Assembly: GCA_934561175.1 (NCBI GenBank)
Contig: CAKTFW010000045.1
Span: 1 to 10,537 of the forward strand
Direction: 5' to 3'
Source of the DNA: an uncultured Oscillospiraceae bacterium
Lineage (GTDB): Bacteria > Bacillota > Clostridia > Oscillospirales > Oscillospiraceae
DNA length: 10,537 nucleotides
Shown: positions 1 to 6,833 of the stretch, piece after piece
How positions within the stretch are numbered: the first letter of the stretch is position 1
How the letters are laid out: each line of letters starts with the position of its first letter
Made by a program: the position numbers and the translations under genes
Notes under the pieces: model-generated
Database searches by the model: none
What the model was told of the DNA's origin: nothing
What the model saw: only the letters and a program-made list of their open reading frames with translations

Positions 1-325
1 GGTTAAAGGTGTCCAGCGCCTCCGGGGTAAAATGGCCAACATAGCCAAAAGGGACATCTTCCCAAACACCCATGTTGATCTCACGAAAGCGACGGTCCGG
101 ATGCAGCGGCAGCCGCTTGGGGACATAGATCGCACGCGCTGTCAGGCATGTGCGGATCAAATCGCTGGAATAACAGGCATCCACCTGTTCTGATGCAAAT
201 CGCTGCTCCAATGCAGCGATCTGCCGTTTTCCGTTCGGCGTAACCAACGAATCATACTGCCCATGCAGGCGGCGGTAGAGATTTCCCTCCGCCTCTGCAT
301 GGCGAATCACATAAATTCTGGTCAT
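1..325 (-). CDS. Histidine phosphatase family protein (phosphoglycerate mutase-like), 3' part cut off by window edge
   Basis: The first 108 residues of a histidine phosphatase superfamily (branch 1) protein are visible; the C-terminal half lies outside the window. The N-terminus carries the signature R8-H9-A10-E11, where H9 is the phosphate-accepting histidine. It is followed by the conserved S53-S54-D55-L-x-R58-T block and by E82 in the REINMGVWE motif, a likely general acid. The second catalytic histidine would be beyond the edge. The family removes or moves phosphate on small molecules such as sugar phosphates, cobalamin precursors or nucleotides, and the substrate cannot be read from this fragment. 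The ATG is preceded by GAGG at 7 bases spacing. Only 9 bases separate it from the pyrD stop, so it is very likely the next gene of the pyr operon. Family call is firm; function is open. Confidence 0.88.
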   Translation of the reverse strand, partial: MTRIYVIRHAEAEGNLYRRLHGQYDSLVTPNGKRQIAALEQRFASEQVDACYSSDLIRTCLTARAIYVPKRLPLHPDRRFREINMGVWEDVPFGYVGHFTPEALDTFN

Positions 326-334
326 GTCCAGGCC

Positions 335-1252
335 TCAATTCTCATAGGGAATCACTTGCCCGGTTAACTCCCGTGCCGCAGCAATCTGGTTGCATTCCAA
401 ATAATCCCGCAGGCCGTCACGCACCCGAATTGGCGCATAGGGATCCATAAAGCACGCCGTACCAACCGCAACCGCAGATGCCCCCGCCAGCATCAGCTCC
501 GCTGCATCTGCACCGGAGGCAACACCGCCCATACCAAGAATCGGAATTTTCACTGCACGCGCGACCTGATAAATCATACGCACTGCAACCGGCAGAACCG
601 CCGGACCGGACAGGCCGCCCATATTGTTGTGCAAAATTGGGCGGCGTGTCTTGACATCGATACGCATTCCAAGCAGTGTATTGATCAAGCTGACGCCATC
701 TGCACCGGCATCCTCCACAGCACGCGCAATCTGCGTAATATCCGTTACATTCGGTGAGAGTTTGACAATTACCGGTACCGTCGCCGCATTTTTCACTGCG
801 GTAGTCGCCGCCGCTGCAGATTCCGGCTGCGTGCCCCAGGCAAGGCCGCCGCACTTGACATTCGGACAGGAAATGTTGACCTCAATCAAGTCAACCCCCG
901 CAGCAGACACTTTTTCCGCCAACTCCGTAAATTCGTCCAAAGTATTACCGGAAATATTTGCAATAATTTTTGTCCCACTTTTTTTCAAATACGGCATTTC
1001 CTGTTCGCAGAACACATCAACACCTGGGTTCTGCAGGCCAACGCTGTTGAGAATTCCGGCCGGTGTCTCAGCAATTCGGGGTGGCGGATTACCGTCTTTA
1101 CGATGCACTGTCAACCCCTTGGCACAGATAGCCCCCAGTTCCGACAGATCGTAAAACTCTGAAAATTCATGGCCAAAGCCAAAAGTACCGGATGCCACCA
1201 CAATTGGATTTTTCAGCGTGACACCGGCGAGACTGACCGAAAGATCCGTCAT
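335..1252 (-). CDS. pyrD: Dihydroorotate dehydrogenase B (NAD+), catalytic subunit
   Basis: This 305-residue FMN-containing TIM-barrel enzyme oxidises dihydroorotate to orotate, the fourth step of UMP synthesis. In class 1B enzymes the electrons pass through PyrK to NAD+. Visible motifs are the LNSVGLQNPG loop (68-77), the NISCPN motif with C129 as the catalytic base typical of class 1, K164 in VKLSPN, GGLSGPA (212-218), and the FMN phosphate-binding stretch GMGGVASG (240-247). The frame remains open to a GTG nine bases further upstream, but that GTG lies inside the ribosome binding site. The ATG used here has GGAGGTG ahead of it at about 8 bases, so I chose it. The start overlaps the pyrK stop as ATGA, which implies translational coupling of the two subunits. 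Length is normal for the family. Confidence 0.97.
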   Translation of the reverse strand: MTDLSVSLAGVTLKNPIVVASGTFGFGHEFSEFYDLSELGAICAKGLTVHRKDGNPPPRIAETPAGILNSVGLQNPGVDVFCEQEMPYLKKSGTKIIANISGNTLDEFTELAEKVSAAGVDLIEVNISCPNVKCGGLAWGTQPESAAAATTAVKNAATVPVIVKLSPNVTDITQIARAVEDAGADGVSLINTLLGMRIDVKTRRPILHNNMGGLSGPAVLPVAVRMIYQVARAVKIPILGMGGVASGADAAELMLAGASAVAVGTACFMDPYAPIRVRDGLRDYLECNQIAAARELTGQVIPYEN

Positions 1253-2001
1253 TCCCAGCACACCTCCTCTGCCGGGAAAACCGGCCCATCTTTACAGACA
1301 TGGCTGTAGCCAATCTGCCCATTTTTCTGCGTTTTACAGGCGCAGACCAAGCATGCGCCGATGCCGCAGCCCATGCGCTCTTCCATCGATACATAGCATG
1401 GTACACCAGCCGCCTTTGCCGCAGCCGCAACAGTACGCAGCATCAGCTTGGGCCCACAGGCCATTACTGCTGTATAACCGCCATTTTTCAGCAGCTCTGC
1501 CACGCCATCCGCCACATAGCCTTTCTTACCGCAGCTTCCATCGTCGCTCATCACAACTGTGGTACCGCAAATCGCCGAAAACTGTTCGGTCAACATTTCT
1601 CTGCTCTGATTGCGGAAACCCAGCACTGCATCCGCACTTTCTGCACGCTTGGCTGTCAAAAGCATCGGCGGTACGCCGATGCCGCCGCCGGCCACCAGAA
1701 TTTTTCCTTGCACCGCCGGGAAGCCGTTGCCAAGCGGTCCCAGGACATCCAGAACATCTCCCGGCCTGCACGCTGCCAGCCAGGCTGTCCCCACGCCACG
1801 GGTCTCAAACACAATCGTCAGCGTTCCGCCGGACACATCGCAAATACTAATCGGGCGGCGAAGCGTCTGCCCGGCGCATTTGATATGCAGGAACTGTCCC
1901 TGCTTTGCCGCCCTGCTTAAGGCAGCGTTTTCAATTACCAGCTCAGTACACCCGCCAAAGGTATCTTTTTTGACGATGGTACAGTTATAAATATCCGCCA
2001 T
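1249..2001 (-). CDS. pyrK: Dihydroorotate dehydrogenase B (NAD+), electron transfer subunit
   Basis: This 250-residue protein is the FAD and 2Fe-2S subunit that carries electrons from PyrD-bound FMN to NAD+. Order of parts: an FAD-binding barrel with the RRPIS motif (48-52), an NAD-binding ferredoxin-reductase-like fold with GGGIG (105-109) and MACGP (180-184), and a C-terminal 2Fe-2S site. The likely cluster ligands are C212, C217, C220 and C236, in the C-x4-C-x2-C-x15-C spacing known for PyrK. The gene starts 6 bases after pyrF ends and its stop overlaps the pyrD ATG by 4 bases, so the two subunits are coupled. PyrK next to PyrD identifies the enzyme as class 1B, the NAD-dependent soluble form common in Firmicutes. 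All family hallmarks are present and nothing is odd. Confidence 0.97.
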   Translation of the reverse strand: MADIYNCTIVKKDTFGGCTELVIENAALSRAAKQGQFLHIKCAGQTLRRPISICDVSGGTLTIVFETRGVGTAWLAACRPGDVLDVLGPLGNGFPAVQGKILVAGGGIGVPPMLLTAKRAESADAVLGFRNQSREMLTEQFSAICGTTVVMSDDGSCGKKGYVADGVAELLKNGGYTAVMACGPKLMLRTVAAAAKAAGVPCYVSMEERMGCGIGACLVCACKTQKNGQIGYSHVCKDGPVFPAEEVCWE

Positions 2002-2007
2002 AAGCCC

Positions 2008-2931
2008 TCACAGTACCCGGACATAAAGTCCAATGTCATTTTTCATTTTCAGCGCTGCTTCGGCAGCCTTCTCACCATAGTCCGTGCCATCCGTCCCTGC
2101 TTTTTGCCAAGCACACATAATACTGCGGGACGCATTGACAATGGCGCCGCGGCCCAACTGGTCGAAGGCATACTGCACATCCTTTGCCGTGCCGCCCTGT
2201 GCGCCATACCCCGGCACCAGGAAAAAGATCTGTGGATACCGCGCGCGCAGGTCCTTCATCACCTGCGGATGGGTTGCACCAACAACCGCTGCGATATTTG
2301 AATAGCCGTTCTTCCCAAAAATATCGGTGCTCAACCGCATTGCCAGATCTGCCATCACCCGGTACATCACCCGGTCGCCGACAACAAGGTCCTGCACCTC
2401 CATGGAAGATTTATTTGAAGTTTTGACCAGCAGGAAAATTGCTTTCTCCGCATCCTTGCAATAGGCAGAGAAGGGCTTAATCCCATCTGAACCAAGGTAA
2501 CCGTTGACCGTAATTGCATCGCAATCATAGGGGGCATAGGTTTCGCCGCCAATCTCCACACTGCCAAGGTACGCCTGCGCATAAGCTTCTGCTGTTGTGC
2601 CGATATCGCCGCGCTTTGCATCCATAATCACATAGAGGTCCTTTTCCTTAGCATAGGCGACCACATGTTCCAGCGCCTCCATGCCATCGTGCCCCAGCAC
2701 CTCAAAAAAAGCAGCCTGCGGCTTGACTGCCGGAACAATCGGCGCCAGCGCATCAATCAGGCCCTTGCAAAAAGTCTCAAACGCAGCCGCCATCGCTTTC
2801 GGTGTTTTGCCGTACTGCGCATAGCACGCCTCCAGAATATGCGGTGGAATATATTCCGGTTTGGGATCCAGCCCCGCTACCGTGGGATTCTTCTTTTTGC
2901 AGATTTTTTCCTGCAGACGATCAATCGACAT
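2008..2931 (-). CDS. pyrF: Orotidine 5'-phosphate decarboxylase, type 2 (long form)
   Basis: This enzyme decarboxylates OMP to UMP, the last step of the pathway. The 307-residue length and the motif DAKRGDIGTT (104-113) place it in the long PyrF subfamily, not the roughly 240-residue form of Bacillus. The motif carries the Asp-Lys-Asp catalytic triad residues (D104, K106, D109). The phosphate-binding side is FLVPGYGAQGG (237-247) followed by NASRSI (266-271). The reading frame extends further upstream into the end of pyrC, but the conserved N-terminus begins at MSIDRLQEKI. That ATG has AAAGGGG about 10 bases ahead, which decides the start. pyrC ends 44 bases upstream and pyrK begins 6 bases downstream. 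A possible internal promoter sits in the pyrC-pyrF gap. Confidence 0.96.
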   Translation of the reverse strand: MSIDRLQEKICKKKNPTVAGLDPKPEYIPPHILEACYAQYGKTPKAMAAAFETFCKGLIDALAPIVPAVKPQAAFFEVLGHDGMEALEHVVAYAKEKDLYVIMDAKRGDIGTTAEAYAQAYLGSVEIGGETYAPYDCDAITVNGYLGSDGIKPFSAYCKDAEKAIFLLVKTSNKSSMEVQDLVVGDRVMYRVMADLAMRLSTDIFGKNGYSNIAAVVGATHPQVMKDLRARYPQIFFLVPGYGAQGGTAKDVQYAFDQLGRGAIVNASRSIMCAWQKAGTDGTDYGEKAAEAALKMKNDIGLYVRVL

Positions 2932-2962
2932 CTTCCATCTGCCCCTTTCCGATATTTTTATT

Positions 2963-2991
2963 AGTATATCATACTTTATTCGGCTTGAAAA
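2963..2991 (-). promoter_or_regulatory. Possible internal promoter ahead of pyrF
   Basis: On the minus strand, TTTTCA (2986-2991) and TATACT (2963-2968) are separated by exactly 17 bases. The -35 element overlaps the last codons of pyrC. Transcription would begin near 2956, about 25 bases before the pyrF ATG. The -35 match is only 4 of 6, and AT-rich gaps often give such matches, so this is tentative. Confidence 0.35.
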
Positions 2992-4253
2992 GTGATTTTC
3001 CCGCCGCAGATCGTCGTTTTCACGCGGCCGGTTAAAGTCATACCGCCAAAGGGTGTATTGCGGGCTTTGGAACGAAATTGTTCCGGTGCAACCGTCCAAC
3101 GCTCTGCCGGGTCAAGCACCGTGACATCCGCCGGGCCGCCAATGCGCAGTACACCGGCGTCAATGCCGAGAATCGCGGCTGGTACACAGCTCATCTTGGC
3201 AACAAGCTGTTCCAGTGATAAATAACCCGGCACAACCAGCGCCGTCATGCAGGCCGCAAAGCTGGTCTCCAACCCCACCATACCACTGGGTGCTTCCGTC
3301 AATGGCCGCGCTTTCTCTTCTGCGCTGTGGGGCGCGTGGTCAGTCACAATACAGTCCAGCGTTCCATCCAAAACCGCCTGAAGAATTGCATCGCGATCTT
3401 CTGCCGTCCGCAGCGGCGGATTGACCCGCGCCATCGTTCCCTTTTCCAACAGCAGTTCCTCTGTCATCATAAAATATTGCGGGCAAGTCTCCGCCGTGAC
3501 GGCAATTCCGGCGGCTTTGGCACACCGGATAATTTCTGCCGAACCCTTTGTCGAAACATGTGCAATATGAACATGCGCGCCGGTGTCCGCTGCCAGCATG
3601 ACATCTCGCGCTACCATCAAATCTTCCGCTACCGCCGGACGCCCTGGAATTCCAAGCTGCTGTGAAATTTTCCCCTCATTACAGGCGCGGTTTCCCACCA
3701 TCTCTGCATCCTCGCAGTGGGAAATCACACAGCACCCCAGTTTTTTTGCCTCCTGCAACGCAGCGCGCATCCGCGCCGCGCTCTGTACCGGGACACCATC
3801 GTCTGAGAACGCACATGCCCCCGCCGCACGCAGAGCCGCAAAATCTGTCAAAGTTTCACCCTTTTGCCCAACCGTTACCGCTGCAATGGGCAGCACGCGT
3901 GCAAAACCAGCTTCTGCCGCCCGATTTTGAATGTACTGCATGACCTCCACACAATCACAGACAGGCTTTGTATTCGGCATACAACACACCGTGGTAACAC
4001 CGCCGGCGGCTGCGGCTGCCGTACCGGTTGCAATGTCTTCCTTATAGGTCAGTCCAGGATCCCGCAGGTGCACATGCATATCCACAAAGCCGGGTACAAC
4101 AATCTTCCCATCTGCGCACACCACCGTATGGCCCTCTGCCACAATCTGTGGCGCAATCTCTGTGATCACGCCATTTTCACAGAGAATGTCCAGTCTGCCG
4201 CTCAAAGCTCCGTCAGGATTAATCACCGTTCCATTTTGAATTAAAATTCCCAT
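2976..4253 (-). CDS. pyrC: Dihydroorotase, class I
   Basis: This zinc amidohydrolase of 425 residues closes carbamoyl aspartate to dihydroorotate. Metal-site residues are visible in order: H60 and H62 in MHVHLRDPG, bridging D151 in FSDDG, H179 in SHCED, H232 in IAHVS, and D305 in TDHAPHS. These positions are almost those reported for Bacillus-type PyrC. The C-terminus returns to the small beta-sandwich typical of amidohydrolases (GGPADVTVLDP near 372-382). A start four codons upstream is possible, but that ATG is part of the Shine-Dalgarno sequence itself. The chosen ATG has GGAGG at about 6 bases and gives the expected MGILIQNG N-terminus. It is the first gene of the leftward pyr operon visible here. 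No PyrR-type attenuator is seen in the short leader. Confidence 0.96.
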   Translation of the reverse strand: MGILIQNGTVINPDGALSGRLDILCENGVITEIAPQIVAEGHTVVCADGKIVVPGFVDMHVHLRDPGLTYKEDIATGTAAAAAGGVTTVCCMPNTKPVCDCVEVMQYIQNRAAEAGFARVLPIAAVTVGQKGETLTDFAALRAAGACAFSDDGVPVQSAARMRAALQEAKKLGCCVISHCEDAEMVGNRACNEGKISQQLGIPGRPAVAEDLMVARDVMLAADTGAHVHIAHVSTKGSAEIIRCAKAAGIAVTAETCPQYFMMTEELLLEKGTMARVNPPLRTAEDRDAILQAVLDGTLDCIVTDHAPHSAEEKARPLTEAPSGMVGLETSFAACMTALVVPGYLSLEQLVAKMSCVPAAILGIDAGVLRIGGPADVTVLDPAERWTVAPEQFRSKARNTPFGGMTLTGRVKTTICGGKITFQAE

Positions 4254-4297
4254 ATTTTCCTCCATTTTACGCGATTCTCAAAGATCTCGTTGGAAAT

Positions 4298-4327
4298 ACT
4301 AAAGCATGAAAGGGGCGTGAAATCCAA
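4298..4327 (-). promoter_or_regulatory. Candidate pyrC promoter
   Basis: On the minus strand, TTGGAT (4322-4327) lies 18 bases before TTTAGT (4298-4303), which is preceded by an extended -10 TG (TGC at 4304-4306). It would start the pyr transcript about 40 bases before the pyrC ATG. It covers the ribosome binding region and first base of the divergent small gene. The match is moderate, and no better promoter was seen between the two genes. Confidence 0.35.
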
Positions 4328-4491
4328 TGGAAGTTAAGTCATTCATTGCAACCATCGGACTTGGCATGGCGGCAGGCGCCACCGTTGTCATGATGCTGCC
4401 GAAGCAATCGCAAATGCGGGCCATGGCAGACCGTGCAGCACAGTCGGTAGAGCGAGCCATTGATAAAACCACCCACTGCATGATGCACTGA
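4327..4491 (+). CDS. Small single-span membrane protein, 54 residues, unknown function
   Basis: This short gene encodes a 54-residue product. Residues 5-24 (SFIATIGLGMAAGATVVMML) form one hydrophobic, glycine/alanine-rich segment long enough to cross the membrane. A basic, amphipathic-looking stretch with KQSQMRAMADRAAQSVERA follows, and the end is rich in His and Met (THCMMH). The layout resembles small YtxH-like envelope proteins by shape only; I cannot assign it to a family. A weak AAAGGGG lies about 11 bases before the ATG. It is divergent from pyrC with a 73-base gap that also contains the candidate pyrC promoter. A micro reading frame of four codons (ATGAAAGGGGCGTGA, 4306-4320) covers the ribosome binding site and may be chance. 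It is likely real because of the clean membrane segment, but this is unproven. Confidence 0.55.
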   Translation: MEVKSFIATIGLGMAAGATVVMMLPKQSQMRAMADRAAQSVERAIDKTTHCMMH

Positions 4492-4507
4492 CTGTCCCTT
4501 TCCGCGT

Positions 4508-4527
4508 GGCCGGGCTTCTCCCCGGCC
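4508..4527 (+). terminator. GC-rich hairpin after the small membrane protein gene
   Basis: A 7-base perfect stem (GGCCGGG at 4508-4514 with CCCGGCC at 4521-4527) closes a 6-base loop, 16 bases after the stop of the 54-residue gene. No T-run follows, so it is not a classic intrinsic terminator. It could be a weak or factor-dependent terminator or an RNA-stabilising stem. Confidence 0.4.
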
Positions 4528-4593
4528 TACATAAGAGTGTACCACATCCAGCGAATTATCGTAAAGATTTCTAAAAACTTTTTTGAAAATCGC

Positions 4594-4622
4594 TTGCATT
4601 TTTTCATTTTATGTGTTAAGAT
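4594..4622 (+). promoter_or_regulatory. tRNA-Arg promoter (sigma-A type)
   Basis: TTGCAT (4594-4599), a 17-base AT-rich spacer and TAAGAT (4617-4622) stand 13 bases before the mature tRNA 5' end. An A/T-rich stretch upstream (around 4560-4590) could act as an UP-like element, as is common for stable RNA genes. Confidence 0.8.
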
Positions 4623-4635
4623 AGCAAAGCGTTAT

Positions 4636-4712
4636 GCGCCAGTAGCTCAGCTGGATAGAGTGACTGACTACGAATCAGTAGGTCGGGGGTTCGAATCCCT
4701 TCTGGCGTACCA
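4636..4712 (+). tRNA. tRNA-Arg (anticodon ACG)
   Basis: The 77-nt cloverleaf has acceptor arms GCGCCAG and CTGGCGT, D-stem GCTC/GAGT, anticodon stem ACTGA/TCAGT around loop CTACGAA (anticodon ACG, A34 expected to become inosine), a TTCGAAT T-loop, and an encoded CCA. The first acceptor pair is G1:U72 instead of the usual G:C, and the D-stem ends in G10:U25. Both wobble pairs should still fold. It reads CGN arginine codons. It is a single-gene unit with its own promoter and terminator. Confidence 0.96.
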
Positions 4713-4718
4713 TGCAGC

Positions 4719-4756
4719 AAAGAAGACATCTTCCATCGGAAGATGTCTTCTTTTTT
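4719..4756 (+). terminator. Intrinsic terminator of tRNA-Arg
   Basis: A perfect 16-base stem (4719-4734 with 4738-4753) with a 3-base loop ends in a run of six T (4751-4756), only 6 bases after the tRNA CCA. It may also slow leftward transcription from the AlbA_2 gene ending at 4772, although the opposite strand has a poorer U-run. Confidence 0.93.
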
Positions 4757-4771
4757 GATTTTACACTGCTA

Positions 4772-5230
4772 TTATGCTTTTTTCAACATTGCCTCCACTT
4801 CTGCCCGTGGATAACGCAAATCTCCTTCCCCACAGCGGTAGTATGTACCGGTATAAGGATCGCCGCCGACATAGACCGGCCGCTGATGCTGCGGCGCACG
4901 CGGCACAAAAATCACTACAACCCGATTTTCTCCGCTGCGCACAATTTGAACATCCTCCGGGCGCAGCAAATTTATGCTGACTTGTGCCGGATCCCGCAGG
5001 TGTTTCCAGAATTCTGCCACCAGCTTCTCCGGCTCAATCATTGGAACCGAATAGAGCGACTTGTCCGCATCCTCTGCTACGCCCAACAAAATCACGCCGC
5101 CCAGGGTGTTCGCAAAAGCAGAATATGTTTCCCATAGGCTGTGCGGCAGGCCGCCCTGCGCCCGCTTTGCCTCAATTCGATTATCTTCCCGATAATCGTT
5201 CAAAAACTCCAACGCATCCACTTCCGGCAT
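4772..5230 (-). CDS. Short stand-alone AlbA_2 (Schlafen-type) domain protein
   Basis: The 152-residue product matches the N-terminal AlbA_2/AAA_4 domain seen in many bacterial proteins annotated as ATP-binding or putative transcriptional regulators. Typical features are IEAKRAQGGLP (19-29), SLWETYSAFANTLGGVILLGV (31-51), a strand block VVVIFVPRAP (104-113), and the closing RPVYVGGDPYTGTYYRCGEGD (117-137). Full-length relatives usually continue for some 250 or more residues with an ATPase-like and/or winged-helix part. Here the protein stops at residue 152, about 20 bases before the tRNA-Arg terminator, and no degraded remainder is visible. The ATG has AGGAG, overlapping the stop of the upstream regulator gene (9-base gap), so it is the third gene of the DUF1697-RpiR operon. 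It probably binds nucleic acid or nucleotide; its role is unknown. Confidence 0.8.
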   Translation of the reverse strand: MPEVDALEFLNDYREDNRIEAKRAQGGLPHSLWETYSAFANTLGGVILLGVAEDADKSLYSVPMIEPEKLVAEFWKHLRDPAQVSINLLRPEDVQIVRSGENRVVVIFVPRAPQHQRPVYVGGDPYTGTYYRCGEGDLRYPRAEVEAMLKKA

Positions 5231-5239
5231 TCCAAGCTC

Positions 5240-6091
5240 CTATTCCCGCATTCCAAGATCAAACCCGCGGATCAGCAAAGCCTGCGTTCGTTCCGCCTGT
5301 TTTGCCGCCATCTGCGGCATTCGCTGCGCCAGTGCTTCCGCAAAAAAGGTACTGACACTCATCGGCGCCGCAAGCGAAACCGTTTCTCCCACTCCACGGG
5401 TAAAACAGGGGAGCATCAGATCTGCATAGGCGTCCAGCGATTCCGCCCGTTCGTCCGTCACCAAAAGGACCTTGGCGCCCTGACCTCTTGCCAGCAAAAT
5501 CAAATTTGCCGTCATTTTCGAATAGCGAGGAAACAAATAGGCCAGCAAAACATCCCCTGTGCCGATTTCAGACAGTTCCTCCGGATATTCCAGTCCTGTC
5601 GCATGTACCAGATTCACCTGCTCGCGGACACGGGAAAGTCGCAGATAGCTGTAATATGCCAGTGAAAAAGAGGTCCGCAGTCCCAAAATCCAAATTTTGT
5701 TTGCCTGCTGCAGCATCGAAATACTCCGTCCAATTGCCTCCGGCGGCAGTAGCTGCATCGTCTTTTCCAGATTATTCCGGTCGTTTTCCAGCTGCGCGCA
5801 CAGCTGGTCCATCTGCATCTGCAGCGCACTGGAGACGCGCTGCGGCACAGTGCCCCCATCCAGCAAGCTTTCGCGTAAATCCGCCTGCAGCTGCGTATAA
5901 TCCAGATAGCCCATAATCTGTGCCATCTGTGTCAAGTCGTCCGCTGTAATTCCCAGTTGATCTGCCGTTTCTTCCGCAGATTGCTCCGCCACCCGTGCAG
6001 CATGTGTCCGCCAATGCTCAGCAATACGCCGCTGCATTCCATTCAAATATCCATAAATCGCATCCAAGCGGTCAAAAAAACTCTCTTCCAT
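5240..6091 (-). CDS. RpiR/MurR family transcriptional regulator with SIS domain
   Basis: This 283-residue protein has a helix-turn-helix region at about 1-77. Within it, the usual order of helices and the closing FxxLQxxLRE-like stretch (YTQLQADLRESLL, 65-77) can be seen. A SIS sugar-phosphate-binding domain follows at about 115-255, containing ANKIWILGLRTSFSLA (130-145), a TGDVLLAYLFPRYSK stretch, and GAKVLLVTDE (205-214). Family members sense phosphorylated sugars or amino sugars and control catabolic or cell-wall genes. No sugar pathway gene lies next to it, so the ligand is unknown. The frame is open further upstream into the DUF1697 end. The start MEESFFDRL has AAGGGA about 10 bases ahead and gives the normal family length, so I chose it. 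An overlapping out-of-frame ATG 8 bases upstream ends quickly. It lies 26 bases after the DUF1697 gene in one operon. Confidence 0.86.
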   Translation of the reverse strand: MEESFFDRLDAIYGYLNGMQRRIAEHWRTHAARVAEQSAEETADQLGITADDLTQMAQIMGYLDYTQLQADLRESLLDGGTVPQRVSSALQMQMDQLCAQLENDRNNLEKTMQLLPPEAIGRSISMLQQANKIWILGLRTSFSLAYYSYLRLSRVREQVNLVHATGLEYPEELSEIGTGDVLLAYLFPRYSKMTANLILLARGQGAKVLLVTDERAESLDAYADLMLPCFTRGVGETVSLAAPMSVSTFFAEALAQRMPQMAAKQAERTQALLIRGFDLGMRE

Positions 6092-6117
6092 TTTCCATGA
6101 ATCCCTTTCTTTATTTC

Positions 6118-6657
6118 TCACATCGCGGCAATTTTCCGCAAGGTATTTGCTGTTCGTATGGTGAGCAACTCCCCAATTCCTTTGCTTGCAGTTTTCTTCC
6201 ACCAGTTTGCTTTTGCATACTTTTGGCGGTCAAACGACCAAAAGATCTCTCTTTCAACTGTGGAGATCTGTTCTAATCCAGCTGTCGGCGCTCCAATCCG
6301 TTCTGCAACTTGCTCCGCCGTCACTCCTGGAAACACAAAAATCAAATTGTCATACACTGCTGGATCCGTCGTCCCCCACCAATCCGGCGCGCTGGACAGC
6401 ACCGTTTTCAGACGGTCCTGAGAAATTACCAAAACCGGAATATCCATTCCAAATTGCTCCTGCAGCATCGTGCCGATTTTAGACGCTATCTGCGCTTCAG
6501 ATTCCAAATCGCAGGAAAAGACCAGATTTCCACTATTCAGATAGGTCAGAACCTTTGAAAACCCAAGCTTCAAAATGCACAATTTCAACTCTGACATCGC
6601 AAGCTTATTTTTCCCGCTGATATTGACGCCCCTCAGCAGCGCAATATATCGCCTCAT
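6118..6657 (-). CDS. DUF1697 family protein
   Basis: This 179-residue protein has the hallmark N-terminus of DUF1697, RRYIALLRGVNISGKNKL (2-19), followed by TYLNSGNLVFS (38-48), a middle EQFGMDIPVLVIS block (67-79), and the C-terminal region YAKANWWKKTASKG...TIRTANTLRKI (147-176). The family is widespread, of unknown biochemical role, and normally about 175-185 residues, so it is complete. I chose ATG 6657 because it gives the conserved start; no strong Shine-Dalgarno is seen (GGGATGTGA lies rather far upstream), and a TTG seven codons earlier is possible. It is the first gene of a leftward operon driven by a good promoter at 6697-6725, with the RpiR regulator 26 bases downstream. Confidence 0.88.
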   Translation of the reverse strand: MRRYIALLRGVNISGKNKLAMSELKLCILKLGFSKVLTYLNSGNLVFSCDLESEAQIASKIGTMLQEQFGMDIPVLVISQDRLKTVLSSAPDWWGTTDPAVYDNLIFVFPGVTAEQVAERIGAPTAGLEQISTVEREIFWSFDRQKYAKANWWKKTASKGIGELLTIRTANTLRKIAAM

Positions 6658-6696
6658 CGCAATTTCACATCCCGGCAATTACAGATTATTGTTTTT

Positions 6697-6725
6697 ATTG
6701 TATCATATCATGCTTTGAAACTCAA
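6697..6725 (-). promoter_or_regulatory. Promoter of the DUF1697-RpiR-AlbA_2 operon
   Basis: On the minus strand, TTGAGT (6720-6725) and TACAAT (6697-6702) are separated by exactly 17 bases. The predicted start near 6690 leaves a short leader before the ATG at 6657. The spacer contains the palindromic ATGATATGAT-like stretch, which could be an operator, but this is weak. Confidence 0.72.
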
Positions 6726-6771
6726 TGATACTCCGCACCTGGCACCCCCTTGCCGCAACGCGAAAAGCGGT

Positions 6772-6800
6772 TTGCAATTCCCGCTGCACCATAGTATAAT
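6772..6800 (+). promoter_or_regulatory. Promoter of the PNPOx-fusion operon
   Basis: TTGCAA (6772-6777), 17 bases, then a perfect TATAAT (6795-6800). Transcription should begin near 6807, about 27 bases before the ATG at 6834. This is the best sigma-A match in the window. It is back to back with the leftward promoter at 6697-6725. Confidence 0.85.
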
Positions 6801-6833
6801 GAGTAGCATTCGACAAGAAAGCGAGGCGTCTTT

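Noticed and set aside
1218..1920. Plus-strand frames of about 210 codons opposite pyrK
   Set aside because: They are low-complexity, arginine/proline/histidine-rich shadows of a highly conserved gene.
4254..4326. PyrR attenuator or pyrimidine riboswitch ahead of pyrC
   Set aside because: The leader is about 40 bases at most, with no terminator/antiterminator pair and no PyrR-binding loop that I can see.
4719..4753. Inverted repeat next to tRNA-Arg considered as an integration (att) site
   Set aside because: There is no integrase gene and no copy of the tRNA 3' end nearby; the repeat is fully explained as a terminator.
4537..4758. Rightward reading frame of 73 codons
   Set aside because: It spans the tRNA-Arg promoter, gene and terminator, so it is not coding.
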